The position numbers and the translations under genes were made by a program. A stretch of DNA of 14,000 nt, taken from the NCBI GenBank assembly GCA_903813345.2, contig CAIIXF020000423.1, positions 1-14,000 on the forward strand. Direction: 5' to 3'. This DNA is from Owenia fusiformis (lineage: Eukaryota > Annelida > Polychaeta > Sabellida > Oweniidae). Position 1 is the first letter of the stretch; each line of letters starts with the position of its first letter. Below the pieces are notes generated by a model that made no database searches, was not told where the DNA came from, and saw nothing but the letters and a program-made list of their open reading frames with translations. Positions 1 through 7,141 of this stretch are shown here, one piece after another.

Positions 1-63
1 ATAATTCTTTTTTCAAATTCATGTGACTATCTCTAAAGCAGCACTTTTTTACAAAGGGAGCAT

Positions 64-119
64 AACCTTTTCAAGAAGTGTTATTTTGGACAACCTTTTC
101 AAGAAGTGTTATTTTGGAC
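64..119. repeat. 2 x 28 bp tandem repeat
   Basis: Two exact head-to-tail copies of a 28 bp unit (64-91 and 92-119), beginning aaccttttcaag and ending ttattttggac. A shorter trailing match (cacctttt) follows. The exact identity suggests a recent slippage or duplication event. No coding potential is seen. Confidence 0.95.
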
Positions 120-165
120 CACCTTTTTAAATAAAGTGAAATGTAAAACCTGATTATTAAGTGAT

Positions 166-179
166 GTTACCATAGCAAC
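166..179. promoter_or_regulatory. X-box-like motif (RFX-type)
   Basis: The sequence GTTACCATAGCAAC fits the near-palindromic X-box consensus bound by RFX transcription factors (GTNRCC, 2 nt, RGYAAC). It is matched 188 bp downstream by a second, perfectly palindromic copy. No promoter or start exon is identified nearby, so a function is inferred only from the motif. It may equally be part of a repeat. Confidence 0.35.
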
Positions 180-326
180 TGAAATGTTAAATATATTACA
201 TAAACCATATGATGAATTATTTCATCTTTACTTCTTATCATGTATTTAACAGATACGTATATACTTCAGATGCTTTAAGAATCAAGAATATGAAGGAAAT
301 TATGAAAATAACCAAATAATGCATTT

Positions 327-614
327 CTACGGTAACAAATAGTGACTATTTCTGTTGCTATAGCAACGGATTAAGATTTTTTCTTGATTTTTGTCACATG
401 CGTCAAGCATTATACTAAAACCAATTCCTGAAAATTTCAAGTTAATATATCTATTAGTGTCTGAGATATGAGGGTGTCTTATAGTACCCCCTGTATATTT
501 TATAAGGGGGGTATAAGAAATGCTCTGTAGAGAGTTGCCCAAGGGTGCCGCTCCGGCATCCAATGGTTTTGAGGTCCCAACCCAATATTCATGCTGATAA
601 GTTAAAAAAAACAT
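327..614 (-). CDS. 95-codon ORF, probably repeat-derived, unrecognised
   Basis: This is an uninterrupted ATG-started frame of 95 codons on the minus strand. I do not recognise a domain. The first third (HEYWVGTSKPLDAGAAPLGN) has the most protein-like composition and the highest GC in the area; the remainder is ordinary. The stretch overlaps a palindromic X-box (354-367) and a TACCCCC/GGGGGTA hairpin (485-513), which suggests an interspersed repeat rather than a gene. No splice signals or poly(A) signal were found that would make it part of a transcript. A chance ORF is a serious alternative. Confidence 0.15.
   Translation of the reverse strand: MFFLTYQHEYWVGTSKPLDAGAAPLGNSLQSISYTPLIKYTGGTIRHPHISDTNRYINLKFSGIGFSIMLDACDKNQEKILIRCYSNRNSHYLLP
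354..367. promoter_or_regulatory. Perfect palindromic X-box-like motif
   Basis: GTTGCTATAGCAAC is a perfect 14 bp palindrome that fits the RFX X-box half-site arrangement (GTTGC, 4 nt, GCAAC). It lies inside the minus-strand 95-codon ORF and pairs with the related motif at 166-179. Function is inferred from the motif only. Confidence 0.35.
485..513. repeat. Hairpin with C5/G5 arms
   Basis: The arms TACCCCC (485-491) and GGGGGTA (507-513) are perfect reverse complements around a 15 nt AT-rich loop. It sits in otherwise AT-rich DNA and is not followed by a T run that would mark a terminator. It is probably part of an interspersed repeat. Confidence 0.6.
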
Positions 615-744
615 TGTAATCCGAAGAAAACGATTAGCTTTGAAGATTCTGCCAGACTATAAGTCAAGTAACTAGAGATGTAGTTTATAAGCCATGTAAT
701 CACTTGAAACTAGAGATAGAAAACTCCACTGCATAAAATAACGA

Positions 745-1250
745 ATATTGCTTGCAAATAACGAGCAATTCTAGTGGTTATTTGCTTCAAATTGCATGTT
801 ATAACCAGTAATCATCACTGACAGAACGCAGACAATAACTGCATATATGGAACACACATATATGCAGCTGCATATAACAAACATCCACGGAGAATACTGA
901 CTGCATATACGGGTACTGTCACTGAGTATATTTGCTTATATTCAGACATACTTTGCATATTTGCTGTTTACTTGTGATTATATGCAGCGCTGAAACTGCA
1001 TATACCTGCTTATTTGGGATAGACAAATATAAGCAGTTGAGTATACTAGATAAATATAAAAATTAAAACTGATTATATTTGCATATGATCTGCATATATG
1101 CCACTTTTCATGAGTATTTCTGCATATTTTGATATAAGTAATATGCAGCATGTGAGTATATTGAGACATGTACAAGAATATAAACTAACTACATTAGCAT
1201 ATATAGAGTCAAGATCGGTATATTTGACATATTCTTGCTTATTTAGGAGG
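745..1250 (+). repeat. TGCATATA/GAGTATT-rich degenerate repeat block, copy A
   Basis: Many variants of TGCATATA, TGCTTAT and GAGTATAT recur every 10-40 bp, with no stable period. At 839-867, CTGCATATATG and CATATATGCAG form an 11 bp inverted repeat with a 7 nt loop. TATATGCAGCTGCATATA (859-876) is a perfect 18 bp palindrome. The 17 bp at 839-855 recurs exactly, inverted, at 5481-5497, with weaker flanking similarity. This block and 5340-5645 are therefore diverged inverted copies of one repeat family. The short ORFs inside it on both strands are by-products of the repeat. An octamer-type ATTTGCAT occurs near 1077. Confidence 0.7.
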
Positions 1251-1289
1251 ACTGGTAGACGCTGTTTTGTGAATTGGGCATAAACATCT

Positions 1290-1590
1290 GTTAATGTAAA
1301 TTCCTATTTATGAGCATTTGAGTGTTGTAGCTATAGGTTTGGTTTACTGTACTTGTTTTTTGGGGTAAGATAAACAGCTTTTACGTTTTTATAATTTATT
1401 TTAAATTTCTTTCGATTTCTATGTACAGAGTAGGCCAATGAGACGACCTCTATAAGTAATAACTTCAAATAGTATACATGTCATGATATAGGGAGAAAAT
1501 CATTGTTACAACTTATTAGCCCCGTGAAATAATATCGCTTGAAGATGGGAATGTTTTGATCCACCTTTCATATCGCTTGATACATATATA
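1290..1590. other. AT-rich intergenic stretch
   Basis: No open frame of note, splice-flanked exon, RNA gene or repeat was found here. TATCGCTTGA occurs twice (about 1527 and 1571) as a short direct repeat. Confidence 0.5.
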
Positions 1591-1592
1591 GA

Positions 1593-1836
1593 CATATTTA
1601 CATTGCACTGTAATTATATTTCTTCCTTTAAATGATACATAATTATTGTAGGCAAAAATATGAATGCCTATTTCAAATCATTGAAAATTATATTCTCTCT
1701 CGAATGATAAGCCTAATAATGATTTAATTTTAAATGGATTTACTCATTATGTTTTGGCCAAACCTGTATACTGCTAAATGAATATATTTACATTGCATTG
1801 TACATGATGTAACATTATATTTCTATCTTTAAAATG
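1593..1836. repeat. Pair of diverged direct repeats, about 190 bp apart
   Basis: The segment TATTTACATTGCACTGTA at about 1595 recurs with one change (GCATTGTA) at about 1785. In both places it is followed by ATTATATTTCT and a CTTTAAA block; the second copy has an extra about 10 bp (catgatgtaa) inserted. This looks like an old tandem duplication of about 190 bp. No coding content is supported. A 29-codon frame on minus (1875-1964) reads well but is bounded by stops on both sides. Confidence 0.6.
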
Positions 1837-2049
1837 GTGCGAACTAATGCTCCAAATCAATGTACGCATATTGCTCAATCTTGAAAACTGTGTTTTTTGT
1901 AGCAAGATATGGCCTGTCTTCCGGTAGCAAATTCGCGTACGATATCGAATTCTGCTTTCTCCATTCAAACTCCTTTCTTCTTCATCCTAGTGTCTTCTAC
2001 ACGTTTCTCAATATCTATGTAAATTCAGCTATCACATGAATTCTATTTT

Positions 2050-2160
2050 GCGGGAAATTTGACACTGCACACAAAGACACTGCTCTGAAGACACTCCTCT
2101 GAAGATACAAAGACACTGCTGTGTATTTTATTCAATGATACAAAGACATTAGTTTATAGC
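2050..2160. repeat. Short interspersed 'acaaagacactgct' repeats
   Basis: Variants of AAAGACACTGCT and GAAGACACTCCTCT recur four to five times within 110 bp. This is a degenerate minisatellite-like patch with no coding signal. Confidence 0.6.
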
Positions 2161-2343
2161 ATACTGTTCAGCCATATAGTATCATGGACCTTCCAAGACA
2201 ATCAATTTATTAAATTATCAAGATCAATGCCAAATCTTATGTTTACAACAATTTGCCAGGTGTCTTTATTGTGTTTTTTTCATTATCAAACTCAATCATC
2301 TATCCATTAAGGGAAATAAAAAGCAAGCTAAAGTTTCACTTAC

Positions 2344-2414
2344 GAGAGGCTTCGTCGTGTTCCTGGGTCTGGCGTGGAGCAAATGGCTGACTGGCTAAAT
2401 TGCGCCATGGGCTT
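2344..2414 (-). CDS. Candidate internal or first exon, unrecognised
   Basis: On minus, a plausible acceptor (cttttgattag) at 2415 and a strong donor (gtaagt, 2343-2338) bound 71 nt that are open in one frame. The reading is KPMAQFSQSAICSTPDPG and then TRRSLS. The exon could instead start at the ATG at 2408-2406. The stretch is distinctly more GC-rich than its surroundings, as real exons here are. Against it, the plus strand is also open across most of it, and the upstream half is part of an 8 bp inverted repeat (2407-2414 with 2423-2430) flanked by direct ATTGCGCC copies, so it may belong to a mobile repeat. The reading phase does not fit the candidate exon at 2763-2971. No family is recognised. 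Confidence 0.3.
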
Positions 2415-2430
2415 CTAATCAAAAGCCCAT
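2407..2430. repeat. Hairpin ATGGGCTT/AAGCCCAT flanked by ATTGCGCC direct repeats
   Basis: The arms at 2407-2414 and 2423-2430 are perfect 8 bp complements around an 8 nt loop. Immediately outside them lies the direct repeat ATTGCGCC at 2399-2406 and 2432-2439. The combination of an inverted core with flanking direct repeats resembles a tiny insertion footprint or a fold-back regulatory site. Confidence 0.6.
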
Positions 2431-2762
2431 GATTGCGCCAATGTGTAGACATTCTCACAGTATGGCTTTATGATTATTTACTACTCAACAGACATTGGTC
2501 ATTTGGCAAGCTTAATGTTTCCCTGTCAACCACCTGTGTGCGTGTCACGTACGATTATTACTTGCGCATCATAGATCGGAGACATGCAGTTTGCTCAATA
2601 TCCACCCCCTCATTTTTAGTTATTCAATAACAAAATATATTGTTAAAACATAAAATACTAAATTTTGCGACATTTTGCTGCTATTGAACAGTCATAATGC
2701 TGTTTTGATGAACCCATGATTTGACATCTCTAATAAGTAATCTAAACATAAACAATTACTAA

Positions 2763-2971
2763 TTACCTGACACAATTGCACATAGGGGCCGGATGTTTGG
2801 AGAAGCACCTTGATAGTTGAAACCAGGAATTGTTTTGAATGGTATTTGTGATTTGTATAGAATTACCTTTTCATTCTTAGCATTCAAAATACAAACTAAT
2901 AATTCACTTTTTGATGTATTCAGTTTCAAATAACAAATAACAAGCTTATTCATAGTAAATCTGAATGACAT
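2763..2971 (-). CDS. Candidate exon, 69 codons, unrecognised
   Basis: On minus, an ATG at 2971 follows a possible acceptor (aaatcatcag). The frame stays open for 69 codons to a CAG/gtaatt donor-like junction at 2763/2762, and would stop two codons beyond it. The C-terminal part (FKTIPGFNYQGASPNIRPLC) has Gly, Pro and Cys placement typical of folded protein and is the least AT-rich part. The N-terminal half is Leu/Lys/Asn-rich and could be chance. I do not recognise the family. If real, it ends in phase 1, which does not match the next minus candidate at 2344-2414, so the two are probably not spliced together. Confidence 0.3.
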
Positions 2972-3093
2972 TCTGATGATTTAAGAATTGTATTAATCTT
3001 GCGTCAAGATCCTTGACCCCCTCCCGACTTAATACATGTATCTCTTTAATAATCTGCAATCAAGAGATTGATAGACATAATTTAATCAGATAA

Positions 3094-3279
3094 ATGGCTT
3101 ATCTAGTTGTAAAATATTTGTTCGGACCCTTATTTTATATTTGTGTAGGCCTTGGTGTATATTATCTATATGGGTATTCAGCAGGGGATCATTGGGTCAA
3201 ATGTATTTTCCTCCCTTATGTCTGGGTCACATTTGCCGCGATTCATCGGCCGCTGATTGAGTATTTTGTTCCAAACTGA
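3094..3279 (+). CDS. 61-residue membrane-protein-like small ORF
   Basis: A complete ATG-to-TGA frame of 61 codons, with an in-frame TAA directly before the ATG, so the start is well defined. The product is strongly hydrophobic: a first segment at about residues 3-25 (FGPLFYICVGLGVYYLYGY), then a polar loop SAGDHW, then a second hydrophobic segment at about 36-50 and the tail HRPLIEYFVPN. That is the layout of a two-pass small integral membrane protein. The -3 base of the start context is T (weak) and the +4 base is G. An ATTAAA signal (3340-3345) lies about 60 nt past the stop. No family is recognised; a chance ORF in AT-rich DNA cannot be excluded. Confidence 0.3.
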   Translation: MAYLVVKYLFGPLFYICVGLGVYYLYGYSAGDHWVKCIFLPYVWVTFAAIHRPLIEYFVPN

Positions 3280-3299
3280 AATATGGGTTGCAATCAAAT

Positions 3300-3690
3300 G
3301 TTTTGAAAGCCATTCACCATGATTTAAGTAAAACATATTATTAAAGCTCTTTTAGACATTCAATCAATTTAAATCAATCAAGTTTGAATGCGATTGCATA
3401 CATGTATTTGCAGATGTAGTGTATTTTACTCACATTTTCACATAATAAGAGCTGTCATTTGACATGTAATACTAGGTTTTCAATATTTTGATACAATTGT
3501 TTATTATTTTGCGATAATTAAAGCTTTAATCGGGGATAGAGATTTTGACAGAGTACACGTACATTTAGTATTACAAGTCAAAAACCTTTTTTACTTTACA
3601 TCATAATCCCGGGATCATAATTTACTAGGAACCCAGATGCTAGAGGAAGCAGAAGATAAACTCACATCAAATACGCTAAATGAAATTATT
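3300..3690. other. AT-rich stretch without a supported gene
   Basis: Apart from the ATTAAA at 3340-3345, I see no exon with splice signals, no tandem repeat and no RNA gene here. Stops are frequent in all frames. Confidence 0.5.
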
Positions 3691-3722
3691 GAAAATATAA
3701 TTTGTATTAAAATTCTCAATAT

Positions 3723-3728
3723 TTTATT
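3723..3728 (-). terminator. AATAAA polyadenylation signal (minus strand)
   Basis: The plus-strand TTTATT reads AATAAA on minus, about 42 nt downstream of the TAA that ends the candidate terminal exon 3770-3874. That spacing is normal for a short 3' UTR and strengthens the exon call. AATAAA is frequent by chance in AT-rich DNA. Confidence 0.4.
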
Positions 3729-3769
3729 TCAACAAATGCCTTGATCTCAGATATTACTTTCCCATGGAT

Positions 3770-3874
3770 TTAAAAATCATCCCAGAACTCATTATAGGTA
3801 ACACCATTGTGCACAAGCCGTCTGATTGCATTACTCGCTAAAATAACATCCTTAGAAGTGAACAATCCAAACAT
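3770..3874 (-). CDS. Candidate 3'-terminal exon, 34 codons plus TAA
   Basis: On minus, an acceptor (attattatcag, ending 3875) is followed by an open frame of 34 codons closed by TAA at 3772-3770. The reading is rich in ordinary protein features: MFGLFTSKDVILASNAIRRL followed by VHNGVTYNEFWDDF. An AATAAA signal follows 42 nt after the stop. The frame would again be open beyond the stop for 18 codons, so the TAA may also be a nonsense mutation in a longer old exon. I do not recognise the family. No upstream exon is confidently identified; the intron upstream would contain the 13-C run at 3896-3908. Confidence 0.4.
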   Translation of the reverse strand: MFGLFTSKDVILASNAIRRLVHNGVTYNEFWDDF

Positions 3875-3895
3875 CTGATAATAATGTAGCTAAAG

Positions 3896-3908
3896 CCCCC
3901 CCCCCCCC
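3896..3908. repeat. Poly-C tract (13 C)
   Basis: Homopolymer of 13 C followed by TCCCGG, in AT-rich DNA. It is strand-complementary in character to the 22-G tract at 4986-5007, and both have TAGC just before the run. Length is probably polymorphic and assembly-sensitive. Confidence 0.9.
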
Positions 3909-4016
3909 TCCCGGTATCCATGCCCACCTTGTTCAGTTGTATCCTTAAAATGTTGAACTAACTTTTGCATTCCTTCAGAGATAATCGGTTAATTTCTGAA
4001 TTTAAAAGAAATTTAA

Positions 4017-4295
4017 TTATACAATGTAGCACGGGATTTAGAAAAACTGGCTATAGAAATTAATCCATTTAACTATATCAAACGGATTAATATCAGTGAG
4101 AACTTAACTCATTTGCAAGAATTGAATAATTGGGGATTAAAGTTTTGTGAATGTATTTGGGAATGGAAAACAAAGCAAGGTCCAATTCAAAATAGAAACA
4201 AGGGTATCTCTGATCAGGTTTTGTCTCTTCATTCTCATATTATCAAGTTATCAAAAAATGATATTTTGATTCACAAAACTGAACCGAAACATTGA
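4017..4295 (+). pseudogene. ATG-less 92-codon open frame, possible old exon or pseudogene
   Basis: The frame is open from 4017 (after a TAA) to the TGA at 4293-4295 and reads as ordinary soluble protein: charged and amphipathic, with the stretch DLEKLAIEINPFNYIKRINI early, a Trp/Cys-rich centre (WGLKFCECIWEWKTKQ), and then SDQVLSLHSHIIKLSKNDIL. There is no ATG until codon 33 (4113) and no clear acceptor at the left edge, so it would be an internal fragment. The 19 bp encoding GNGKQS/WEWKTKQ (4159-4177) recurs exactly at 4815-4833 without the surrounding frame. I recognise no domain; chance is possible. Confidence 0.25.
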
Positions 4296-4975
4296 AAAGT
4301 ACACGAAGGCAACCGCATTTGAAATCTATAGTTCTCAAAAAGCAGGGTTATTAAAAGCCAGTTTCAAACTGAAGTTAAGAAGCCGGTTTTTGAAACCCAG
4401 TTCCTAAAATTTAAATTAGAATACTCTCTTTCTTTTCTATTTAAACTTAAATCAATTTATTATAAACAAACTATTCCGGGCAAACTATGACCAAGTGCAT
4501 CGGGAATACAAAACTCCTGTAAATGAGTTATATAAGACAATGAAATCAACGCTGATTGAAACATAAACACTATAAAATGATTTAATCTTCTTTCGATTCC
4601 ATTACCTGTCATATTTTTTCTAAATACCGGCTTTACAGGGAGGAATTTAACATGGGCTTTAATTCAAAGGCAAGAATCACTTATTAAGCGGATTAAAAGA
4701 TGTTGGACGTCGCTCCAGTGATTTATATTTTATGGTTCTGAATTGATGTGCAGATTTTAAATGCAATCGAAAACATGACCAAAAGAGTCTAGACTACCAT
4801 TTGCTTTGATCATGGGGAATGGAAAACAAAGCAGCGATTTGAAAAAGTAAACAATTGAATTCCTATGCATAATCCATGATTTAATACGAACGGTGGTAAC
4901 AGGTTGTTAAATTATAATACCTTCTCAGGAAGAATTAGGTTGCATTGACTCTTAAAGTAGAGATAACAAGTTCAG
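4296..4975. other. AT-rich stretch, minor repeats only
   Basis: No supported gene. It contains two related AAGCC(A/G)GTTT segments near 4359 and 4382 that partly pair with GAAACCCAG, and the 19 bp exact repeat GGGAATGGAAAACAAAGCA at 4815-4833 (first copy 4159-4177). Short splice-like stretches on minus near 4463-4516 are too short to support. Confidence 0.5.
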
Positions 4976-5010
4976 CGGTGTAGCCGGGGGGGGGGGGGGG
5001 GGGGGGGCGA
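4976..5010. repeat. GTAGCC + 22-G tract, fragment of a GGGGCGTAGCC-type repeat
   Basis: The run of 22 G (4986-5007) follows GCGGTGTAGCC. The same arrangement, GGGGCGTAGCC followed by G runs, occurs at 9078-9208, so both look like fragments of one interspersed repeat family whose end carries a G run. The exact G count is unreliable in most assemblies. Confidence 0.6.
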
Positions 5011-5339
5011 TCTCCATTAAAAACATGGGTTTGCACAAGTATTCTTTATTAGCAACTTATTGATAACTACAAGGAATATCTCTCTTTTCCGGTGTGACTT
5101 AAAAGGTGTCGAAAAATCACAATTATAGTAAAAATAGATTATTTCGAAATCCATCCTGTAGTCGCTTATTATACACAGGTAAAGTCATATTCATAAAGAA
5201 CTACGGTACTTACATTCTTTAGTTGTGTTGTTTTATCATGCTTAATAGAAAAATACGCACAAATAGTCCGTTATTTATTTGTATGCTCAATTATAAAATG
5301 AGCAGAGCAACTTAGAAATAGCTTAATATAGTCAGAAAG

Positions 5340-5645
5340 AGGCAATTATAATGTGTGACTATATTGCACACTTACAGAGTATTGCGTTTGCATATATTTG
5401 AGTATTCTTAACTCCACGTATAATCAGTGCTTATTTGTGCTGTTATACAAATAAAGAGGAGCAATACTTGAATATACAGAGTGTTCCATATATGCAGCGA
5501 GTATTGTCTCTGTACTGTCTCTGTTTATATGTGCTGAGTATTTTTGCTGATTACTGCACATTACAAGAGATTCTTACAAATAGACACTGCTTATAACAAA
5601 GCAATATTCTCTATTTCATATAGTGCTCCTGGTTATAACCAATGA
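5340..5645 (-). repeat. TGCATATA/GAGTATT-rich degenerate repeat block, copy B (inverted)
   Basis: Same vocabulary as the block at 745-1250 (GAGTATT, TGCTTAT, TGCATATA) but in opposite orientation. GTGTTCCATATATGCAG at 5481-5497 is the exact complement of 839-855. The adjoining about 60 bp also align after inversion, with matches to GACAATA, GACAG and AGTAATCA in the same order. GGTTATAACC at about 5631 matches GTTATAACCAG at about 809. These are diverged inverted copies about 4.6 kb apart, not a tight terminal inverted repeat pair. Confidence 0.65.
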
Positions 5646-5649
5646 GAGA

Positions 5650-6095
5650 AAGTAAAATGATCTTTAGTAGTAGTGCCATCACAATAACTGTTTTCATAAG
5701 ATGTGATGTAGTTATTTTTATAATGTAACTATTTTTGATAAGAAGGTTTTTATAGTTTAATACAGTTTATTTTTCTTAAAAGAATATTTTGTTAGTTCAA
5801 GAGAAATTATGTTTGGTGTTGAAAACACCAAAAACAAAAGAAGGGAGAAGTGTAACAACATATTTTTTTTTGAAAAATTATTATGGTTTCCCATTTGGAT
5901 AGTCTCAAGATTATAGCCATTAAATACAACAACTTCACTTGTTCCCTTCTTTTACCTGGTCCTTTGGTGATAATTACATTTATTTGTGGCCCTTTACAAT
6001 ATTTAAATAGGTGGCTAGCGTTCATTATTTTTAGTGAGATAGTTTCGTTTTCTGTCTCATTATTTCAATGTAGTATTTTTCGTTTCATTAGTAGT
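5650..6095. other. AT-rich stretch without a supported gene
   Basis: Frames of about 72 codons exist on both strands over 5807-6104, overlapping one another, with Phe/Ile-rich low-information translations and no splice or domain support. I treat them as chance. Confidence 0.5.
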
Positions 6096-6097
6096 GT

Positions 6098-6197
6098 TCA
6101 CTAGGACGTGAAATATGCCTGAGTTCTGCCAATATAGGCCGACCTTGGGAGGCTCTATATTTGGGCAAGAACGAAGGCATATTTCACGTCATAGTGA
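6098..6197. repeat. Long imperfect fold-back (about 43 bp arms)
   Basis: The left arm (6098-6140) starts TCACTAGGACGTGAAATATG; the right arm (6149-6197) is its reverse complement with a few mismatches and single-base gaps. The outer core GACGTGAAATATGCCT is exact. The loop is about 8 nt. This is the shape of a fold-back or MITE-like element, or of a DNA segment that would give a long RNA hairpin if transcribed. TGACGTCA-like CRE half sites (ACGTCA) recur at the right edge and at about 6225. Confidence 0.8.
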
Positions 6198-6204
6198 CAT
6201 AACT

Positions 6205-6381
6205 GATGTATTACATACCTTTGACGTCATGATATTGTCATGGTTATTAAAGAAATCTAATATCAAATCGAGGTAAGCGGTCTTTATCAGGGTAATTGGG
6301 CAATATCGGTGGATATAGCCCACTACTGTAACTTTCCCATTGACTTCCATACAAATGCTTCGCTAGGTATGTAATACAATC
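6205..6381. repeat. Inverted repeat enclosing a small hairpin (MITE-like)
   Basis: GATGTATTACATACCT (6205-6220) is mirrored by AGGTATGTAATACAATC (6365-6381), 15 of 16 positions pairing apart from one inserted A. The 144 bp between them contains a second hairpin, GGGC-AATATC (6298-6307) with GATAT-AGCCC (6312-6321). It directly adjoins the fold-back 6098-6197. Together they suggest one non-autonomous DNA element or two nested ones. No coding sequence inside. Confidence 0.65.
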
Positions 6382-6389
6382 AAATATAA

Positions 6390-7030
6390 CTTGAATACTG
6401 AGGCACTCATTTCATATGAAAAATCTGATGAGATTACATAGACGGCAATTCCCAACATGTCAACTCATCTTAATTCTACTATACCTATAGTGTTCAACAA
6501 CTGAATTAAACAGCATAGAGACAACATGTACATGGAAGACGACATTTATCTTTTATTAAAACAACCTCAATCAATCAAACTTACCAATAAACCAATCAGC
6601 TCTAAGATTCAAAACAGTGTACATTGATATTGTCAATAAAGTAATATTTTTTATACTTTTAATGTGAAAATGAAAGGCCGCTAAGAAAAAAAAATCATTT
6701 TGAGGAAAGTTTGCGGTTCACGTCATAAAAATCGTCTTGTTTAACCTCTCTATTGTAGTTGGTCGAGACTGAATCGTGACTGGTGTCGTACTAATATAGT
6801 CACTGTTCCACAGCTGGATGACTCTAACTCCAGTTATCTTCATTCAAGATGATTGCTGAGATTCTTTTGTTTTCAATAAATCTCCCATTTTACCTAAACT
6901 AAGTCGAATCTTGATTCCAAAAGTTTCGCTATGCAAAGTAATAAAACTATGATTGTTTTCAACCACGAATGAATGCCCAAGCACCTGCAATATTAGAGAA
7001 TTTTAAAGAAAATGGCTTCACTTAGAATCA
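6390..7030. other. Intergenic or intronic stretch
   Basis: No frame or repeat that I can support. A minus-strand donor-like gtaagt at about 6583 is preceded by only 14 open codons, too little to call. CGTGACTGGTGTCGTAC and TAGTCACTG near 6775-6806 form a weak inverted pair. Confidence 0.45.
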
Positions 7031-7032
7031 CT

Positions 7033-7141
7033 CTAGAAGTTGATGATCTTCGTCATCATTACGTCATCATCAACTTCATTTGGGGCTCCACTGATGTCTT
7101 CAACCTCAGTATACACTTTCTTCTCAAGGACTCTTTTCTCA
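7033..7141 (-). CDS. Candidate 3'-terminal exon, 35 codons plus TAG
   Basis: On minus, the acceptor cccatttttcag (ending 7142) is followed by one base and then 35 sense codons closed by TAG (7035-7033). The product is acidic and protein-like: EKRVLEKKVYTEVEDISGAP, then NEVDDDVMMTKIINF. The plus strand is also open here (7012-7227), with a Leu/Ile-rich reading that looks like the antisense shadow. The GAT/GAC-rich run (EVDDDV) also makes the DNA look repetitive (gatgat). No domain recognised and no convincing upstream exon or close AATAAA on minus. Confidence 0.3.

Noticed and set aside
978-1283. Short frames on both strands within the TGCATATA-rich block
   Set aside because: They are produced by the repeat vocabulary, overlap antisense to each other and have no splice or domain support.
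1875-1964. 29-codon minus frame starting MEKAEFDIVREFATGRQ
   Set aside because: The translation looks natural, but it is closed by stops directly before the ATG and after 29 codons, with no splice signals; too little to call.
4460-4516. Minus-strand mini-exon EFCIPDALGHSLPGIVCL followed by TAATAAA
   Set aside because: Good acceptor, but only 18 codons and the poly(A) hexamer overlaps the stop; expected by chance in AT-rich DNA.
5807-6104. Overlapping frames of about 72 codons on both strands
   Set aside because: Low-information, Phe/Ile-rich translations with no supporting signals.
6583-6625. Minus first-exon candidate MYTVLNLRADWFI before gtaagt
   Set aside because: Only 13-14 codons, weak start context and no partner exon.
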